A DNA stretch of 7,820 nucleotides from Paramuribaculum sp. (GTDB lineage: Bacteria > Bacteroidota > Bacteroidia > Bacteroidales > Muribaculaceae), in contig JAIDXA010000248.1 of the NCBI GenBank assembly GCA_029058705.1, forward strand, positions 1 through 7,820. The letters run 5' to 3'. Numbering within the stretch: the stretch's first letter is position 1; every line of letters begins with the position of its first letter. The notes under the pieces were generated by a model, which did no database searches, was not told where the DNA came from, and saw nothing but the letters and a program-made list of their open reading frames with translations. The position numbers and the translations under genes are program-made. Shown in pieces: positions 1-7,690 of this stretch.

Positions 1-54
1 TCTTATTTCCCGGCCGCAATTCCCGAAGGTGGGTCCTGCTGTCGTTAAACTTAG
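1..54 (-). promoter_or_regulatory. Possible start of a 5' leader for the next gene to the left (partial)
   Basis: This stretch lies between a candidate promoter and the left edge and contains no start codon that leads into a convincing gene. Read on the minus strand it is GC-richer than the AT-rich DNA just upstream. It includes the octamer ACCCACCT (plus 27-34), which also occurs in the leader at the right end of the window (plus 7580-7587). One minus frame stays open to the edge and reads GPTFGNCGREIR. I infer that it is the first transcribed part of another leader, possibly of the same type as the right-hand one. The shared octamer is weak evidence and the rest is cut off. Confidence 0.3.
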
Positions 55-62
55 CAAAACTA
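55..62 (-). promoter_or_regulatory. Candidate Bacteroidetes -7 promoter box
   Basis: On the minus strand these bases read TAGTTTTG, an exact match to the Bacteroidetes -7 consensus TAnnTTTG. The DNA about 20-25 bases upstream (plus 82-87) is a T-run on the minus strand, not a clear TTTG, so the -33 element is weak. The box follows the terminator at 117-153 and lies in an AT-rich stretch, as expected for a promoter driving the next gene off the left edge. An eight-base match with two free positions can arise by chance in AT-rich DNA. Confidence 0.4.
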
Positions 63-116
63 CAAAAAAATATTTTAGTAAAAAAGTCATACAGCCAAAA
101 ATCTTCTTCGGAAATG

Positions 117-153
117 AAGAAAGCGGGATCTACGCCTTTGGTGTAGATCCCGC
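117..153 (-). terminator. Rho-independent terminator of the two-gene unit
   Basis: GCGGGATCTAC at 123-133 is perfectly complementary to GTAGATCCCGC at 143-153. The stem extends inward with one G-T wobble and two G-C pairs to about 14 bp around a three-base loop. On the minus strand the stem is followed by TTTCTTC, while the plus-strand side has no T-run, so it terminates leftward transcription. It lies about 80 nt past the stop codon of the giant secreted-protein gene. Confidence 0.87.
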
Positions 154-231
154 AGAGGGTTAGAGTCTGTCAGACAATAAATTTAAGCAGTTTGTTGAAG
201 ATGCATGCCGGGTTGCGGTTCTGAAATTGTA

Positions 232-426
232 TTAATGGATGAAAACCTTGGTAACGGCAACATGCCCCTTGAGCGAAATCACCACAAAATAAATCTCATT
301 TCTGGTCAATGGTATCGTTTTGTTGCCATTTAGGTTTGACCCGGTCCACACTGTATTGCCGCTTAGATCGTAGATTCGGCAGTTGTGTCCCGAAAGATCA
401 ATCAATGAGATTGCTTTGTCGGAAAT
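232..426 (-). other. C-terminal Por/T9SS type A-like sorting domain (residues 2047-2110)
   Basis: The last 64 residues follow the layout of the type A sorting domain: a short strand, then RIYDLSGNTVWTG, then NKTIPLTRNEIYFVVIS, ending in a GHVAVTKVFIH strand. The usual pattern is a V/IYDLxG motif, a G-rich turn, a GIY-like segment and a final K-rich strand. Here the usual GIY is replaced by EIY. In known systems this domain directs the protein through the type IX translocon and is removed or anchored at the surface. Some gut Bacteroidales carry such tails without a complete classical T9SS, so the route is uncertain. Confidence 0.65.
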
Positions 427-3400
427 GATCACGTGTCCGCCTGAATCAGTTGCCGGATTTATGGCAGAAGCGGTGGAAATGGTGTAGTTGAATGTGGCAA
501 TGCTGCTTGACTCGAGTCCGTCTTTCTCGGCCACGGCTTTTAATGTCATGTCACGGTCGATGGTGATCGGCGCTGTATAGAGAGTGCGCGTGGATTCATC
601 GCAAGGACACGACCCGTCGGTGGTGTAGTAAATGTCGGTTCCTTCCGTTTCGGTGTAGAGGATGACAACCGAACCGGGTTCGACCGTCGAGCCTGTCGGG
701 ATCGACGATTTCGGGCTTCTGACAGTTGTCTCTGCATATGCTACGTTTATATGGGTTTCGGTTTCGAGTTCGGTGTCATCGATAGTCATGACTATGGGCG
801 CGGATCCCGGTATCTTGCCCGCGACGCTGACCATGGCATGGCCATAAGCATCGAACTTGACGATAGAATCACTGACGGAGTATAACGACGATGCGGCGTG
901 AATAGTCACTGACTGACCGGCAGCGGCTTCAGCCGGCTCGGCATATATATCGAGCGTTTGCGAGCTGCCAGGGGTCACCGTGAGCTGGCTTTCGGATATG
1001 AGCGAGGTGATTTCGCTTTGTATTGTCACGTCAAGAGTGCAGTCGTCGAGCATAGGCATCTTGGCATAGCTTTCCACCGTTTTGTCGACATGCAGCTGCA
1101 CCACTTCTCCTACATGAAGAGGTTCGTCGGGCGCGAATTTGGCTTTTGATGCGTATGACTTGCCTGTATTGGGATCCTCTTCGAGGTCGACAAGCTCGAT
1201 TCGGCCCCTGATTGGCCCGCCTTCTCCGGACGCTGAGATGCGTTCGGCTGTCAGCAAGGTCGGTTCCATATATTTGTCGAACGTGACGGTGATACCGCTT
1301 GGCACACCTGCGGCCTTTTTCACTGAGGGATTGACGGCATGCACCATGGGTATGTTGATGTCGAGTTGCGGTGGCGGTACGGGCAGCCACTCTGTGGCTT
1401 TCGGCTCATACCCCCGCTTGTTGAAGCGCACCTGCCAGTTTCCCACGGGGACATCCCAGGCATATCGGCCGCTCTCGTCAGTGGACTGAGGATTCTCTTG
1501 ATGATAGTTTTCGGCGTCCCACAGCGTGGCTGCTCCCTGTTCGTATATGGTGGCTTCCACTCCCTCGAGACGGTTGGATGTGACAGCCTCATAAACGTAG
1601 CCCGACGGATCGATCAGCGGCTTAGCATTGGGATTGTTTGAATCCTCACCTTCTTTAGGATCATCGTCATCATCGTCGTCATCATCATCATTACATTGAT
1701 TCCAGTCAATTCTGTTCTGTAAGTCATTTACTTTTTTAACCCATTCATTTTTAGCCTCTTTCTCTTTTTTGTCATCGTAATATACTTGATAGTATGTGAC
1801 AGTGGCACAGAGAGCCCATCCTATATATGGCACAAGACATGAAGCTGTTGCGGCTGTTGTAAACGCAAGGTCTGACCATGTCTTATTATGTATTTTCTGA
1901 GCATGCTCTTCTGATATTGACGTTAATTCGTTAATATAGCTTTGCTTGGCGTATTCATCGTCAAAGCATTTATCAATTTTGTCAATTATTTTTTCAGTAT
2001 TTTTACGGGTCTCTTTGATTAACTTGTGATCATCGTAAGCACCCATTGCAAAAGACATTAAAGGCGCAGTTTTTGTAAATCCTTTGATTGTCTTGGAAAT
2101 ATTAACAGTCTTGTAGTATGTTGATGCGTTATTATATAGTTTCTTTAAATAATGCTTGCTGTATTTAGTCTTTGGGCCTATTCTGTTTACAATTCTTTGA
2201 GCTGATTCAAAATTGAATTTTGCATACTTCACCCGCTCCTCCATATACTTTTCAAGAACAGCAGGAGTTGTGTTGTAAAGAAATACCTCTTTTGAAGACT
2301 CGAGAATGGTTTCTCCAAAAGTTTTGGTTTCTTCTTCTAATAATTCAATATTGGATCTGCCATGCTGTGAAGCAATTGTACCTGGTGCGTATATGGATAG
2401 AATTAGATCGTCAGATGTGTCAATTAATGTAATGTTATTACCACTTACTCGATAGAAGTTGCTGCCTTCTGAGAAATATGTGTCATCAGGTTGGATATGA
2501 TCTCCTTTACCTTCATAATCTCGTATACATACAGTAGTTCCATTGAAGTTTGCTGATTGACCATTGATGAGTTTTCTCCAAAAGTCTTCAGTACCCATTG
2601 CAGTTTCATCAAAATTGGAAATAGGATAATTTCTATGTATATACTCATCTATTAAATAGTCTATTTCCGCTGTACTATTACAATGTTCAAGTTTTTCTAA
2701 AAGCTCTTCTTCTTCCGTAGTTAAAGGCTGATCAGAGCCTAAAGAAAGGTCTAGGTCATATTTCGATAGTTGCTCAGAAACTTGCTCAAAAACTTTTTCA
2801 GTGTCATTATCAATATTGAGAATGTTTTCGATCTGTTGGTCTATTTCCGCTGACATTTTTATAATGTTTCGCATTTGGCGTGTTCCATCGGATAAACTAT
2901 GTAGATTCTGTTTGGTACTGATTAGATTGGCTGACAAGGACATGTCCATATTGTAATTTACTCTGACGTTTATGGGAAGAATGTTGTTGGTGAATTTGCC
3001 GGTAGCGAGCCATTTGTTGGAAATTGAATCGTAAGCGGCTTTGAGAACGCGGTCGGTGCCTGAGGTGGTTTTTACGCAGACTTGCACGTTGTCGATGTAT
3101 TCGGGGTTGTTGTCGGCAAAGTCTACTATAAACGTGAAATCGGGGTATTTGGGCCAATAGCTGTAGCTTTCGCATTTCTCTTTTGGATTGTCAAAATCAA
3201 AAAACGTCCTGAACTCGGATGGAGTCAAAGTAGTGCGATGTGCTGTGTTGATCATCGTCACGGTCTTGACGCGGTTTGCCTCGATGTCAAATGTTACCGT
3301 TCGGGTGGGGGTGACTAAATCATGTCCGTCGGGAGTTGTGATTTTGGCATAAACGGGATGTCGGGATAGATGGTATCCCTCATCGAGTGAGCATCGGACT

Positions 3401-6400
3401 TGCCAGCGGCCGTCTTTTTTCGCTTCGGTAGTGCCGATGGCTATGTCATTGTCGTAGATGACGATAGTGGACTCCGCCACAGCGGTGCCGTTGATTGTGA
3501 TGGTGGGACGTGCGGTCATGTTGGGCGCATTGATTTCGAAATCGCGGGTGTCGATGGCAATGCGCCCTATGGGGTGGTCGATTTGCTTGTCTGCGTTGAT
3601 GCGGAGTGAGGCGGTTGTGTATGATGTGCCCGGTTGGGTCGGAACGAAACAGAAACGTATCCGCTCGATATGGTTTTCGCGAGTCAGCGGTATGATCAAT
3701 CTGTTTCCTTCGATGTCTGCAAGCACTGGTTCGCTGCCAACGATAGCGGAGTTGTGGATATATTCCATGCCGTCGGGGATGTCGACACAGAATTGCAGCC
3801 CGTCGGCCATCTCCTTATATTCGTCTTTTAAGTCGATCCTGGTGGTGAACGTAACGTAGGATCCTGGAATTGGCTGGGTTTCGTTGACGATAAACGAGGT
3901 GAGGTCGGTGGTGTAGTAAAATCTCGTTTCGTCCAGCCGCGGAAGGAACGGGAGTTGCACCTCGGAGATAATGGCATCAGTTACGGCAGCAGTGGCTTTC
4001 ACATAGTCATTTCCCTCGTTCAATCCTGCGTTATTAAGGGCGTCGATGTTGCCGAACATGCTCATCAGCGAGCTGCCACCGATGGCGACAACAGTATATT
4101 CGCCCGACGTAAGGGGGAATATCGTGGCGGATTGTCCGCTGTTGGCCGTAACCGAACGCACGAAGTTGCCGTCGGCATCGAAAAGGATGTATTCGGTCAA
4201 TGGGTTGTCGCTGCCGTTTATGTCGACTTTCACTGCTCCGCGAGCCTTTAGAACGAATTCGGCAACCATTGACGAATCGGCGTCGTAGGTCAGCGGGCAA
4301 TTCGCTTCTATGTAATTGCCCGTACGGTCTGTTGCAGTCAGATCGAGCCGGTCGCCGTGGGTGGCGTCCTCGATGTAGAGACATCCGTTTTGCACAATCA
4401 CGGGGATTTCAGTGTCGCCTTGCGAGCGGTTGATGGCCTTGAATTGCAGGTTGTCGTATCCGTTTGCTCCTGTTTTGACTTCGGCTGTTTCGTCTTCGCT
4501 GTGAAGATCGATAGTAGTTATGGACAGACGTATGCTGCGCGACTGGATGCTTTTCATGTCCACGTTGCCTATGTCGGCGGGTCGCGGCAGATTCAGTGTG
4601 TGGTTATACACGCCCGATGCCGAAACAAGCACTGTGAGACTGTCGTCGGGGAGTGTGAGGCTGAATTTGCCGTCGTTGTCGATTGAACTCTCGGAAGTGT
4701 AGCGGTATTTGCCGTTGATGAGCTGTGAGGTGTTGACACGTGCTTTCCATAACGGAAAGCCGTTGGCGGTGACGTACCCCGAGAGGGTGGCTTTGGGCAA
4801 TTCGGCAAGGCGACAGGTCTGTTGAGCAGTAGATTCGTTGATTTCGAAAAACTGTACAGGTGGCTCATGATAGATTGTGCCAAGCGAGTCGCCGAGTGAG
4901 ATGCGGTAGCCCGCTCTGTTGCCGTCGGCCATGTCTGCCGCAGTGAGGCCTGAGGCGAGAACCTGTAATTTGGCGTCAAGCCATTCGGCTTTGACCTTTT
5001 GGCTTATGTCGCGTCCGGAGTCGTCAAGAACCGTCAGCGATAGCGACCGTGATGCTCTGATGTCGGAGATGGTGATGTCATTTCCATTGCTGGCTATGGT
5101 GAATTCCTCGCGTTGCCAAAGCACTTGGTCAAATTGATTGAGCAGCGTAATGGTGTATGGCTCGGAATCGGATAGCCCGGCAAATTCATAGCTGCGTTTC
5201 GACGATACTGTTACGGTCGACGTAGCGGAGTTTCCCGTCAGATGCAACTTTGTGCCCTTGAGAGGCGACATGTCGACCGAGGTGGCAAACCCGACGTTCA
5301 GAGTGGTGCTGGCCACTTTTGTCAGCCGGAAGTCGACGACGTCAAGAAAGCCTCCGGCCGTCGGTGAGTTGCCTTCAACAGTCATTTCGAGCGGCGAGCC
5401 GTCGGTAGTGACCATTAAAACGGTCTCGTTCCAGCCGAATCCTTTGCCGTCGTTGACATTGCGTTGCTCAGATCCTTCGGGACTCAGATTCCATATTTCA
5501 CCTCCTTCCGCTCCGGTTGTGGCTATGGAGGTGGATTGCTTGTTTGCCGTGAGCGTTGCAATGACATCGCTGTGACCGCGGGCCGTAACCGAGAGCAGGT
5601 ATGTGCCGGCAGGCAAGTTCGGTATGGTCTGGCTGATCGATGCTGACCAGCTGTCGGCATTGCGGTTGCCTAACGAAAAATAGGGTTGGCTGGAGTCGGA
5701 ATAATGCTCCCCTGTCGATTTTATTGTTTGGCCGGTGCGTTTCCATCCGGTAAGCCCGTTGGCGGCTTTGGGGTTGACTATGAGGAAGCTTGCATCGAGA
5801 CGTTCGTTTCCGAAAGCAACCCCGAATGAGTCGGTTCGTTGAGTTGTCCATCGCCCTTTGTCATCGCTGAACCGGGTGTGGATATAGTGCAGGTCATAGA
5901 ATCCCGTTGCTCCCTCTTCGTTTTCCATCACTCGTATGTTGCCGCCGGTTGTACGCGCTTTTACTGTATCGGCAGCTATCTGTCTGTTGTAGTTGTATGG
6001 CGACTTTGGCGATGGCAGAGTCTCTGACGCGAGATGCCCTATGTCATCGTCGAACCAATATTGTGCGGTGGTGATGGCCGTGGCCGGCTCAGCGGAGGCC
6101 GTGTTCAGGATCAACGACGTTATTGGTGCCGACCATGTGCCATTGTCATCCTTTGCCCGGTAGGAGAGGGTATGTATGCCGTTTGACATGCCTGAAAGAT
6201 CTAAAACGGCTGTTCCTGAATTATTGGTCAAGGATAGGTTTTTAGTCTCTGTGGAGTTGCCGTCTATCCAGTATTCCAGCTCTACAGCTCGGGTCGCGGT
6301 AGCTCCGGGTTTATGTGTGAGGAATATTGATGTTCTTGGTGCCGACCAAAGTCCGGCGGCATATGCTCTGTAGGTAAGGAAGTGTAACCCGTCGGAGAGA

Positions 6401-6564
6401 TTGCTCACATCGATTGCCGATGTGGCAGAGGAGCCTGAAGTATTTATCTCTTTTAATCCACTGGGGTCAAGATCGATCCAGTATTGTAGCTTTACCTGTC
6501 CGGTCGATGTGGCCGCTATGATGCACATCAACAGCGAAAGGCAAAACGGGAAGCTGCGTTTCAT
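232..6564 (-). CDS. Giant secreted multidomain surface protein with YW[I/F]D repeats and T9SS-like C-terminus
   Basis: This 2110-residue protein of unknown function is probably an exported adhesin-like or glycan-contacting protein. What is visible: signal peptide 1-22 (KR, then a hydrophobic core); three YW[I/F]D repeats at 24-250; a galactose-binding-like jelly roll at about 254-417 (SQTIPNLPAGTYLLSV); a carboxypeptidase-regulatory-like sandwich at about 590-670; a DUF11-like domain at about 895-985; a bacterial Ig-like domain at about 1015-1095; an AT-rich helical region at about 1205-1625 with a hydrophobic stretch at 1566-1596; ten Asp at 1626-1635; a second carboxypeptidase-regulatory-like domain at about 1648-1740; an SbsA-type Ig-like domain at about 1742-1848; a chitobiase-C-like domain at 1950-2030 (IYYTTDGS, LYTAPITI); and a sorting-type tail at 2047-2110. 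Domain names are pattern recognition, not profile hits. The start follows the upstream stop by 17 nt and gives a proper signal peptide. No Shine-Dalgarno is present, as is normal in Bacteroidetes. I see no catalytic motif. It probably forms an operon with the beta-helix gene. Confidence 0.93.
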   Translation of the reverse strand: MKRSFPFCLSLLMCIIAATSTGQVKLQYWIDLDPSGLKEINTSGSSATSAIDVSNLSDGLHFLTYRAYAAGLWSAPRTSIFLTHKPGATATRAVELEYWIDGNSTETKNLSLTNNSGTAVLDLSGMSNGIHTLSYRAKDDNGTWSAPITSLILNTASAEPATAITTAQYWFDDDIGHLASETLPSPKSPYNYNRQIAADTVKARTTGGNIRVMENEEGATGFYDLHYIHTRFSDDKGRWTTQRTDSFGVAFGNERLDASFLIVNPKAANGLTGWKRTGQTIKSTGEHYSDSSQPYFSLGNRNADSWSASISQTIPNLPAGTYLLSVTARGHSDVIATLTANKQSTSIATTGAEGGEIWNLSPEGSEQRNVNDGKGFGWNETVLMVTTDGSPLEMTVEGNSPTAGGFLDVVDFRLTKVASTTLNVGFATSVDMSPLKGTKLHLTGNSATSTVTVSSKRSYEFAGLSDSEPYTITLLNQFDQVLWQREEFTIASNGNDITISDIRASRSLSLTVLDDSGRDISQKVKAEWLDAKLQVLASGLTAADMADGNRAGYRISLGDSLGTIYHEPPVQFFEINESTAQQTCRLAELPKATLSGYVTANGFPLWKARVNTSQLINGKYRYTSESSIDNDGKFSLTLPDDSLTVLVSASGVYNHTLNLPRPADIGNVDMKSIQSRSIRLSITTIDLHSEDETAEVKTGANGYDNLQFKAINRSQGDTEIPVIVQNGCLYIEDATHGDRLDLTATDRTGNYIEANCPLTYDADSSMVAEFVLKARGAVKVDINGSDNPLTEYILFDADGNFVRSVTANSGQSATIFPLTSGEYTVVAIGGSSLMSMFGNIDALNNAGLNEGNDYVKATAAVTDAIISEVQLPFLPRLDETRFYYTTDLTSFIVNETQPIPGSYVTFTTRIDLKDEYKEMADGLQFCVDIPDGMEYIHNSAIVGSEPVLADIEGNRLIIPLTRENHIERIRFCFVPTQPGTSYTTASLRINADKQIDHPIGRIAIDTRDFEINAPNMTARPTITINGTAVAESTIVIYDNDIAIGTTEAKKDGRWQVRCSLDEGYHLSRHPVYAKITTPDGHDLVTPTRTVTFDIEANRVKTVTMINTAHRTTLTPSEFRTFFDFDNPKEKCESYSYWPKYPDFTFIVDFADNNPEYIDNVQVCVKTTSGTDRVLKAAYDSISNKWLATGKFTNNILPINVRVNYNMDMSLSANLISTKQNLHSLSDGTRQMRNIIKMSAEIDQQIENILNIDNDTEKVFEQVSEQLSKYDLDLSLGSDQPLTTEEEELLEKLEHCNSTAEIDYLIDEYIHRNYPISNFDETAMGTEDFWRKLINGQSANFNGTTVCIRDYEGKGDHIQPDDTYFSEGSNFYRVSGNNITLIDTSDDLILSIYAPGTIASQHGRSNIELLEEETKTFGETILESSKEVFLYNTTPAVLEKYMEERVKYAKFNFESAQRIVNRIGPKTKYSKHYLKKLYNNASTYYKTVNISKTIKGFTKTAPLMSFAMGAYDDHKLIKETRKNTEKIIDKIDKCFDDEYAKQSYINELTSISEEHAQKIHNKTWSDLAFTTAATASCLVPYIGWALCATVTYYQVYYDDKKEKEAKNEWVKKVNDLQNRIDWNQCNDDDDDDDDDDPKEGEDSNNPNAKPLIDPSGYVYEAVTSNRLEGVEATIYEQGAATLWDAENYHQENPQSTDESGRYAWDVPVGNWQVRFNKRGYEPKATEWLPVPPPQLDINIPMVHAVNPSVKKAAGVPSGITVTFDKYMEPTLLTAERISASGEGGPIRGRIELVDLEEDPNTGKSYASKAKFAPDEPLHVGEVVQLHVDKTVESYAKMPMLDDCTLDVTIQSEITSLISESQLTVTPGSSQTLDIYAEPAEAAAGQSVTIHAASSLYSVSDSIVKFDAYGHAMVSVAGKIPGSAPIVMTIDDTELETETHINVAYAETTVRSPKSSIPTGSTVEPGSVVILYTETEGTDIYYTTDGSCPCDESTRTLYTAPITIDRDMTLKAVAEKDGLESSSIATFNYTISTASAINPATDSGGHVIISDKAISLIDLSGHNCRIYDLSGNTVWTGSNLNGNKTIPLTRNEIYFVVISLKGHVAVTKVFIH
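1660..1689 (-). repeat. Trinucleotide repeat encoding ten aspartates
   Basis: Ten consecutive GAT/GAC codons encode Asp1626-1635, between the AT-rich helical segment and a beta-sandwich domain. The codons mix GAT and GAC, so it is an imperfect triplet repeat. Slippage would change the length by whole residues without breaking the frame. An acidic linker, perhaps Ca2+-binding or solubilising, is the likeliest role. This is inference. Confidence 0.9.
1660..2945 (-). other. AT-rich helical segment inside the giant gene (residues about 1207-1635)
   Basis: Base composition shifts in this part of the gene. A hand count of 2041-2100 gives 21 of 60 G+C, against 33 of 60 at 4081-4140. The protein changes too, from Thr/Asp-rich beta-sandwich sequence to Lys/Glu/Asn-rich, probably helical sequence (for example LTTEEEELLEKLEH and EKEAKNEWVKKVNDLQNR). 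It carries one hydrophobic stretch at residues 1566-1596 (LVPYIGWALCATVTYYQVYY). I recognise no family. The composition break suggests a separately acquired or fast-evolving insert between conserved surface-protein domains. The left boundary is approximate. Confidence 0.6.
5815..6495 (-). repeat. Three YW[I/F]D protein repeats in the N-terminal part of the giant gene
   Basis: Three diverged units start at residues 24, about 94 and about 165, with YWID at 28-31, YWID at 98-101 and YWFD at 169-172. The first two end in a conserved second half: DVSNLSDGLHFLTYRA..WSAP and DLSGMSNGIHTLSYRA..WSAP. The third is longer and ends in FYDLHYIHTRFSDDKGRWTT. They resemble the [EQ]Y[FW][FI]Dx.PG repeats of other large secreted Bacteroidetes proteins (from memory). 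They are probably small beta-sandwich units. Binding target unknown. Confidence 0.8.
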
Positions 6565-6581
6565 GTTGTCTTGTCGATAGA

Positions 6582-7526
6582 TCAGTTGCGAATTTCAATA
6601 GTTACTTCAAAAGGCAGTTTGCCGTCGGCGGTTGGTGACATCGGATGGGCTGCGCGGGTGATTTCGGGTATGGCGGGGATCAGGGTATAGGGGAAGTTTC
6701 CACCGTAAATGCCTATTTCCTTTCCGTCATCACCTCTGTATGTCGATGCTGCGGCATCTGTCAGCTCCAGAGTCTCTTGATCTTTAAAGAGCGCGTCAAA
6801 TTCACCGGTGCTTAATATCGTGCAGTCTTGAACGCGGCAATCTTCGTTAGGAGTGGTGCCAAGTACGCAGTTGAACAACGATTTTTCGTTTGTTCCCGCG
6901 CTTATAGTTCTGATAGTGCAGTTGGAATATGTGTACCTTTCGCTTTTGTCGGTAGCGACATACGAGTTTTTGATAATGGGCATCACGTCACAAGTGTAAA
7001 TGTTTTGGGCGATTGTCGTTATTATGCAATTTTCTAAAACGAGACGGTTTATTTCCCCGAATGTACCAGTTCCTATTTTGCACTGTTTGAAAACGATATT
7101 GTCAGCTTCTTTGTAGATAGAGGAATTACCTATATATCGGATGGAATTGAAATTAGATCTATGAATGGTTGCATTGTATGCGTTTCGCAGGTCTATGGAG
7201 CTGTTGGAGTTGATGCCTTCGATATGTGTCGCGGCATCTGTCTTTGGAAAGTTGAGGACGATTTGTCCTGTCACAGTATTTTCTCCGGCTCCATATATCT
7301 TTAAGGGAACGGTTATCGTGGCTCCTTTGAAGTTGCCTTCCGAGAGATAGATCGCATCACCCTCAACGGCTGCTGCGGCAGCTTTTATAAGGGCTGAGTC
7401 GCCGTTGAATGCCGTGACGCTGTTGCTATGTTGCAATACGGCGGTGTAGTGTACTTTAGCTTCGAGTGTGAATACGGAGAATGAAACGGATAAAAAGATT
7501 AACAGGCGGGCAATTGTGTAGCGCAT
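6582..7526 (-). CDS. Secreted right-handed parallel beta-helix-like protein, function unknown
   Basis: The 314-residue product starts with a clear signal peptide: MRYTIARL, hydrophobic core LIFLSVSFSVF, probable cleavage after LEA at residue 23. The mature part opens like pectate-lyase-fold proteins, with a segment AIYLSEGNFKGATITVPLKIYGAG. Short repeated strands follow, with regularly spaced N/C positions (IVFKQCKIG, LVLENCIIT, YTYSNCTIR, SLFNCVLG, CRVQDCTIL), which fits a parallel beta-helix with stacked Asn/Cys ladders. It ends with EIGIYGGNFPYTLIPAIPEI and a short beta tail. I see no polysaccharide-lyase catalytic pattern, so a binding or structural role is as likely as an enzyme. The start at 7526 is chosen because it puts the signal peptide at the N-terminus. 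An in-frame ATG at 7598 would add 24 residues (MFSQPTSAAQQG...) encoded by the structured leader and is probably not used. Its stop is 17 nt before the giant gene, so the two are probably co-transcribed. Confidence 0.85.
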   Translation of the reverse strand: MRYTIARLLIFLSVSFSVFTLEAKVHYTAVLQHSNSVTAFNGDSALIKAAAAAVEGDAIYLSEGNFKGATITVPLKIYGAGENTVTGQIVLNFPKTDAATHIEGINSNSSIDLRNAYNATIHRSNFNSIRYIGNSSIYKEADNIVFKQCKIGTGTFGEINRLVLENCIITTIAQNIYTCDVMPIIKNSYVATDKSERYTYSNCTIRTISAGTNEKSLFNCVLGTTPNEDCRVQDCTILSTGEFDALFKDQETLELTDAAASTYRGDDGKEIGIYGGNFPYTLIPAIPEITRAAHPMSPTADGKLPFEVTIEIRN

Positions 7527-7527
7527 A

Positions 7528-7536
7528 GTGGGTTGA
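7528..7536 (-). repeat. 9-mer TCAACCCAC next to the start codon, copy 2 of 2
   Basis: TCAACCCAC lies one base before the ATG of the beta-helix gene and is repeated exactly at 7582-7590. Its core AACCCAC is complementary to GTGGGTT at 7680-7686 in the same leader. Pairing there would cover the initiation region. The site takes the place where a Shine-Dalgarno would be, and none is present. Confidence 0.6.
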
Positions 7537-7581
7537 TTGGTTTTGTAGGCGCGGCACCCGACTCCCTGTTGCGCCGCTGAG

Positions 7582-7590
7582 GTGGGTTGA
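7582..7590 (-). repeat. 9-mer TCAACCCAC in the leader, copy 1 of 2
   Basis: Exact copy of the 9-mer that abuts the start codon, placed 54 nt upstream of it and just 3' of the outer long-range stem. Its core is also complementary to GTGGGTT at 7680-7686, so the two copies could compete for the same partner. Confidence 0.6.
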
Positions 7591-7601
7591 GAAAACACGA
7601 A

Positions 7602-7689
7602 TGCGTGGGAATCATACTTTTGCCCGTTCCACCTCTTTGATCCTTCGCATTGCCCATCATCAGAGAACGGACAACGCAGAACCCACGCA
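7602..7689 (-). other. Long-range RNA stem with nested 10-bp stem in the leader
   Basis: TGCGTGGG (7682-7689) pairs perfectly with CCCACGCA (7602-7609), closing a loop of about 72 nt. Within it TTGTCCGTTC (7665-7674) pairs with GAACGGGCAA (7620-7629) in ten consecutive pairs with a single G-U wobble. The apical part (7630-7664) is purine-rich (ATGATGGGCAATGCGAAGG) and shows no further long stem. It could be a binding pocket or protein-binding loop, which is inference. The 5' strand of the outer stem overlaps a 7-mer that could pair elsewhere. Confidence 0.65.
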
Positions 7690-7690
7690 A

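Noticed and set aside
165..175. Short palindrome GTCTGTCAGAC downstream of the giant gene
   Set aside because: It has a one-base loop and only five pairs, so it is not a plausible hairpin. The terminator at 117-153 already explains transcript ending.
4034..4384. 116-codon minus-strand Arg/His-rich frame within the giant gene, representative of many similar frames on both strands
   Set aside because: It overlaps the well-supported giant CDS, is low-complexity Arg-rich, and has no domain signal. It is typical antisense or off-frame noise.
7527..7598. Alternative upstream start of the beta-helix gene at 7598
   Set aside because: It would place 24 polar residues before a textbook signal peptide, and those residues are encoded by structured leader RNA. 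The start at 7526 is preferred.
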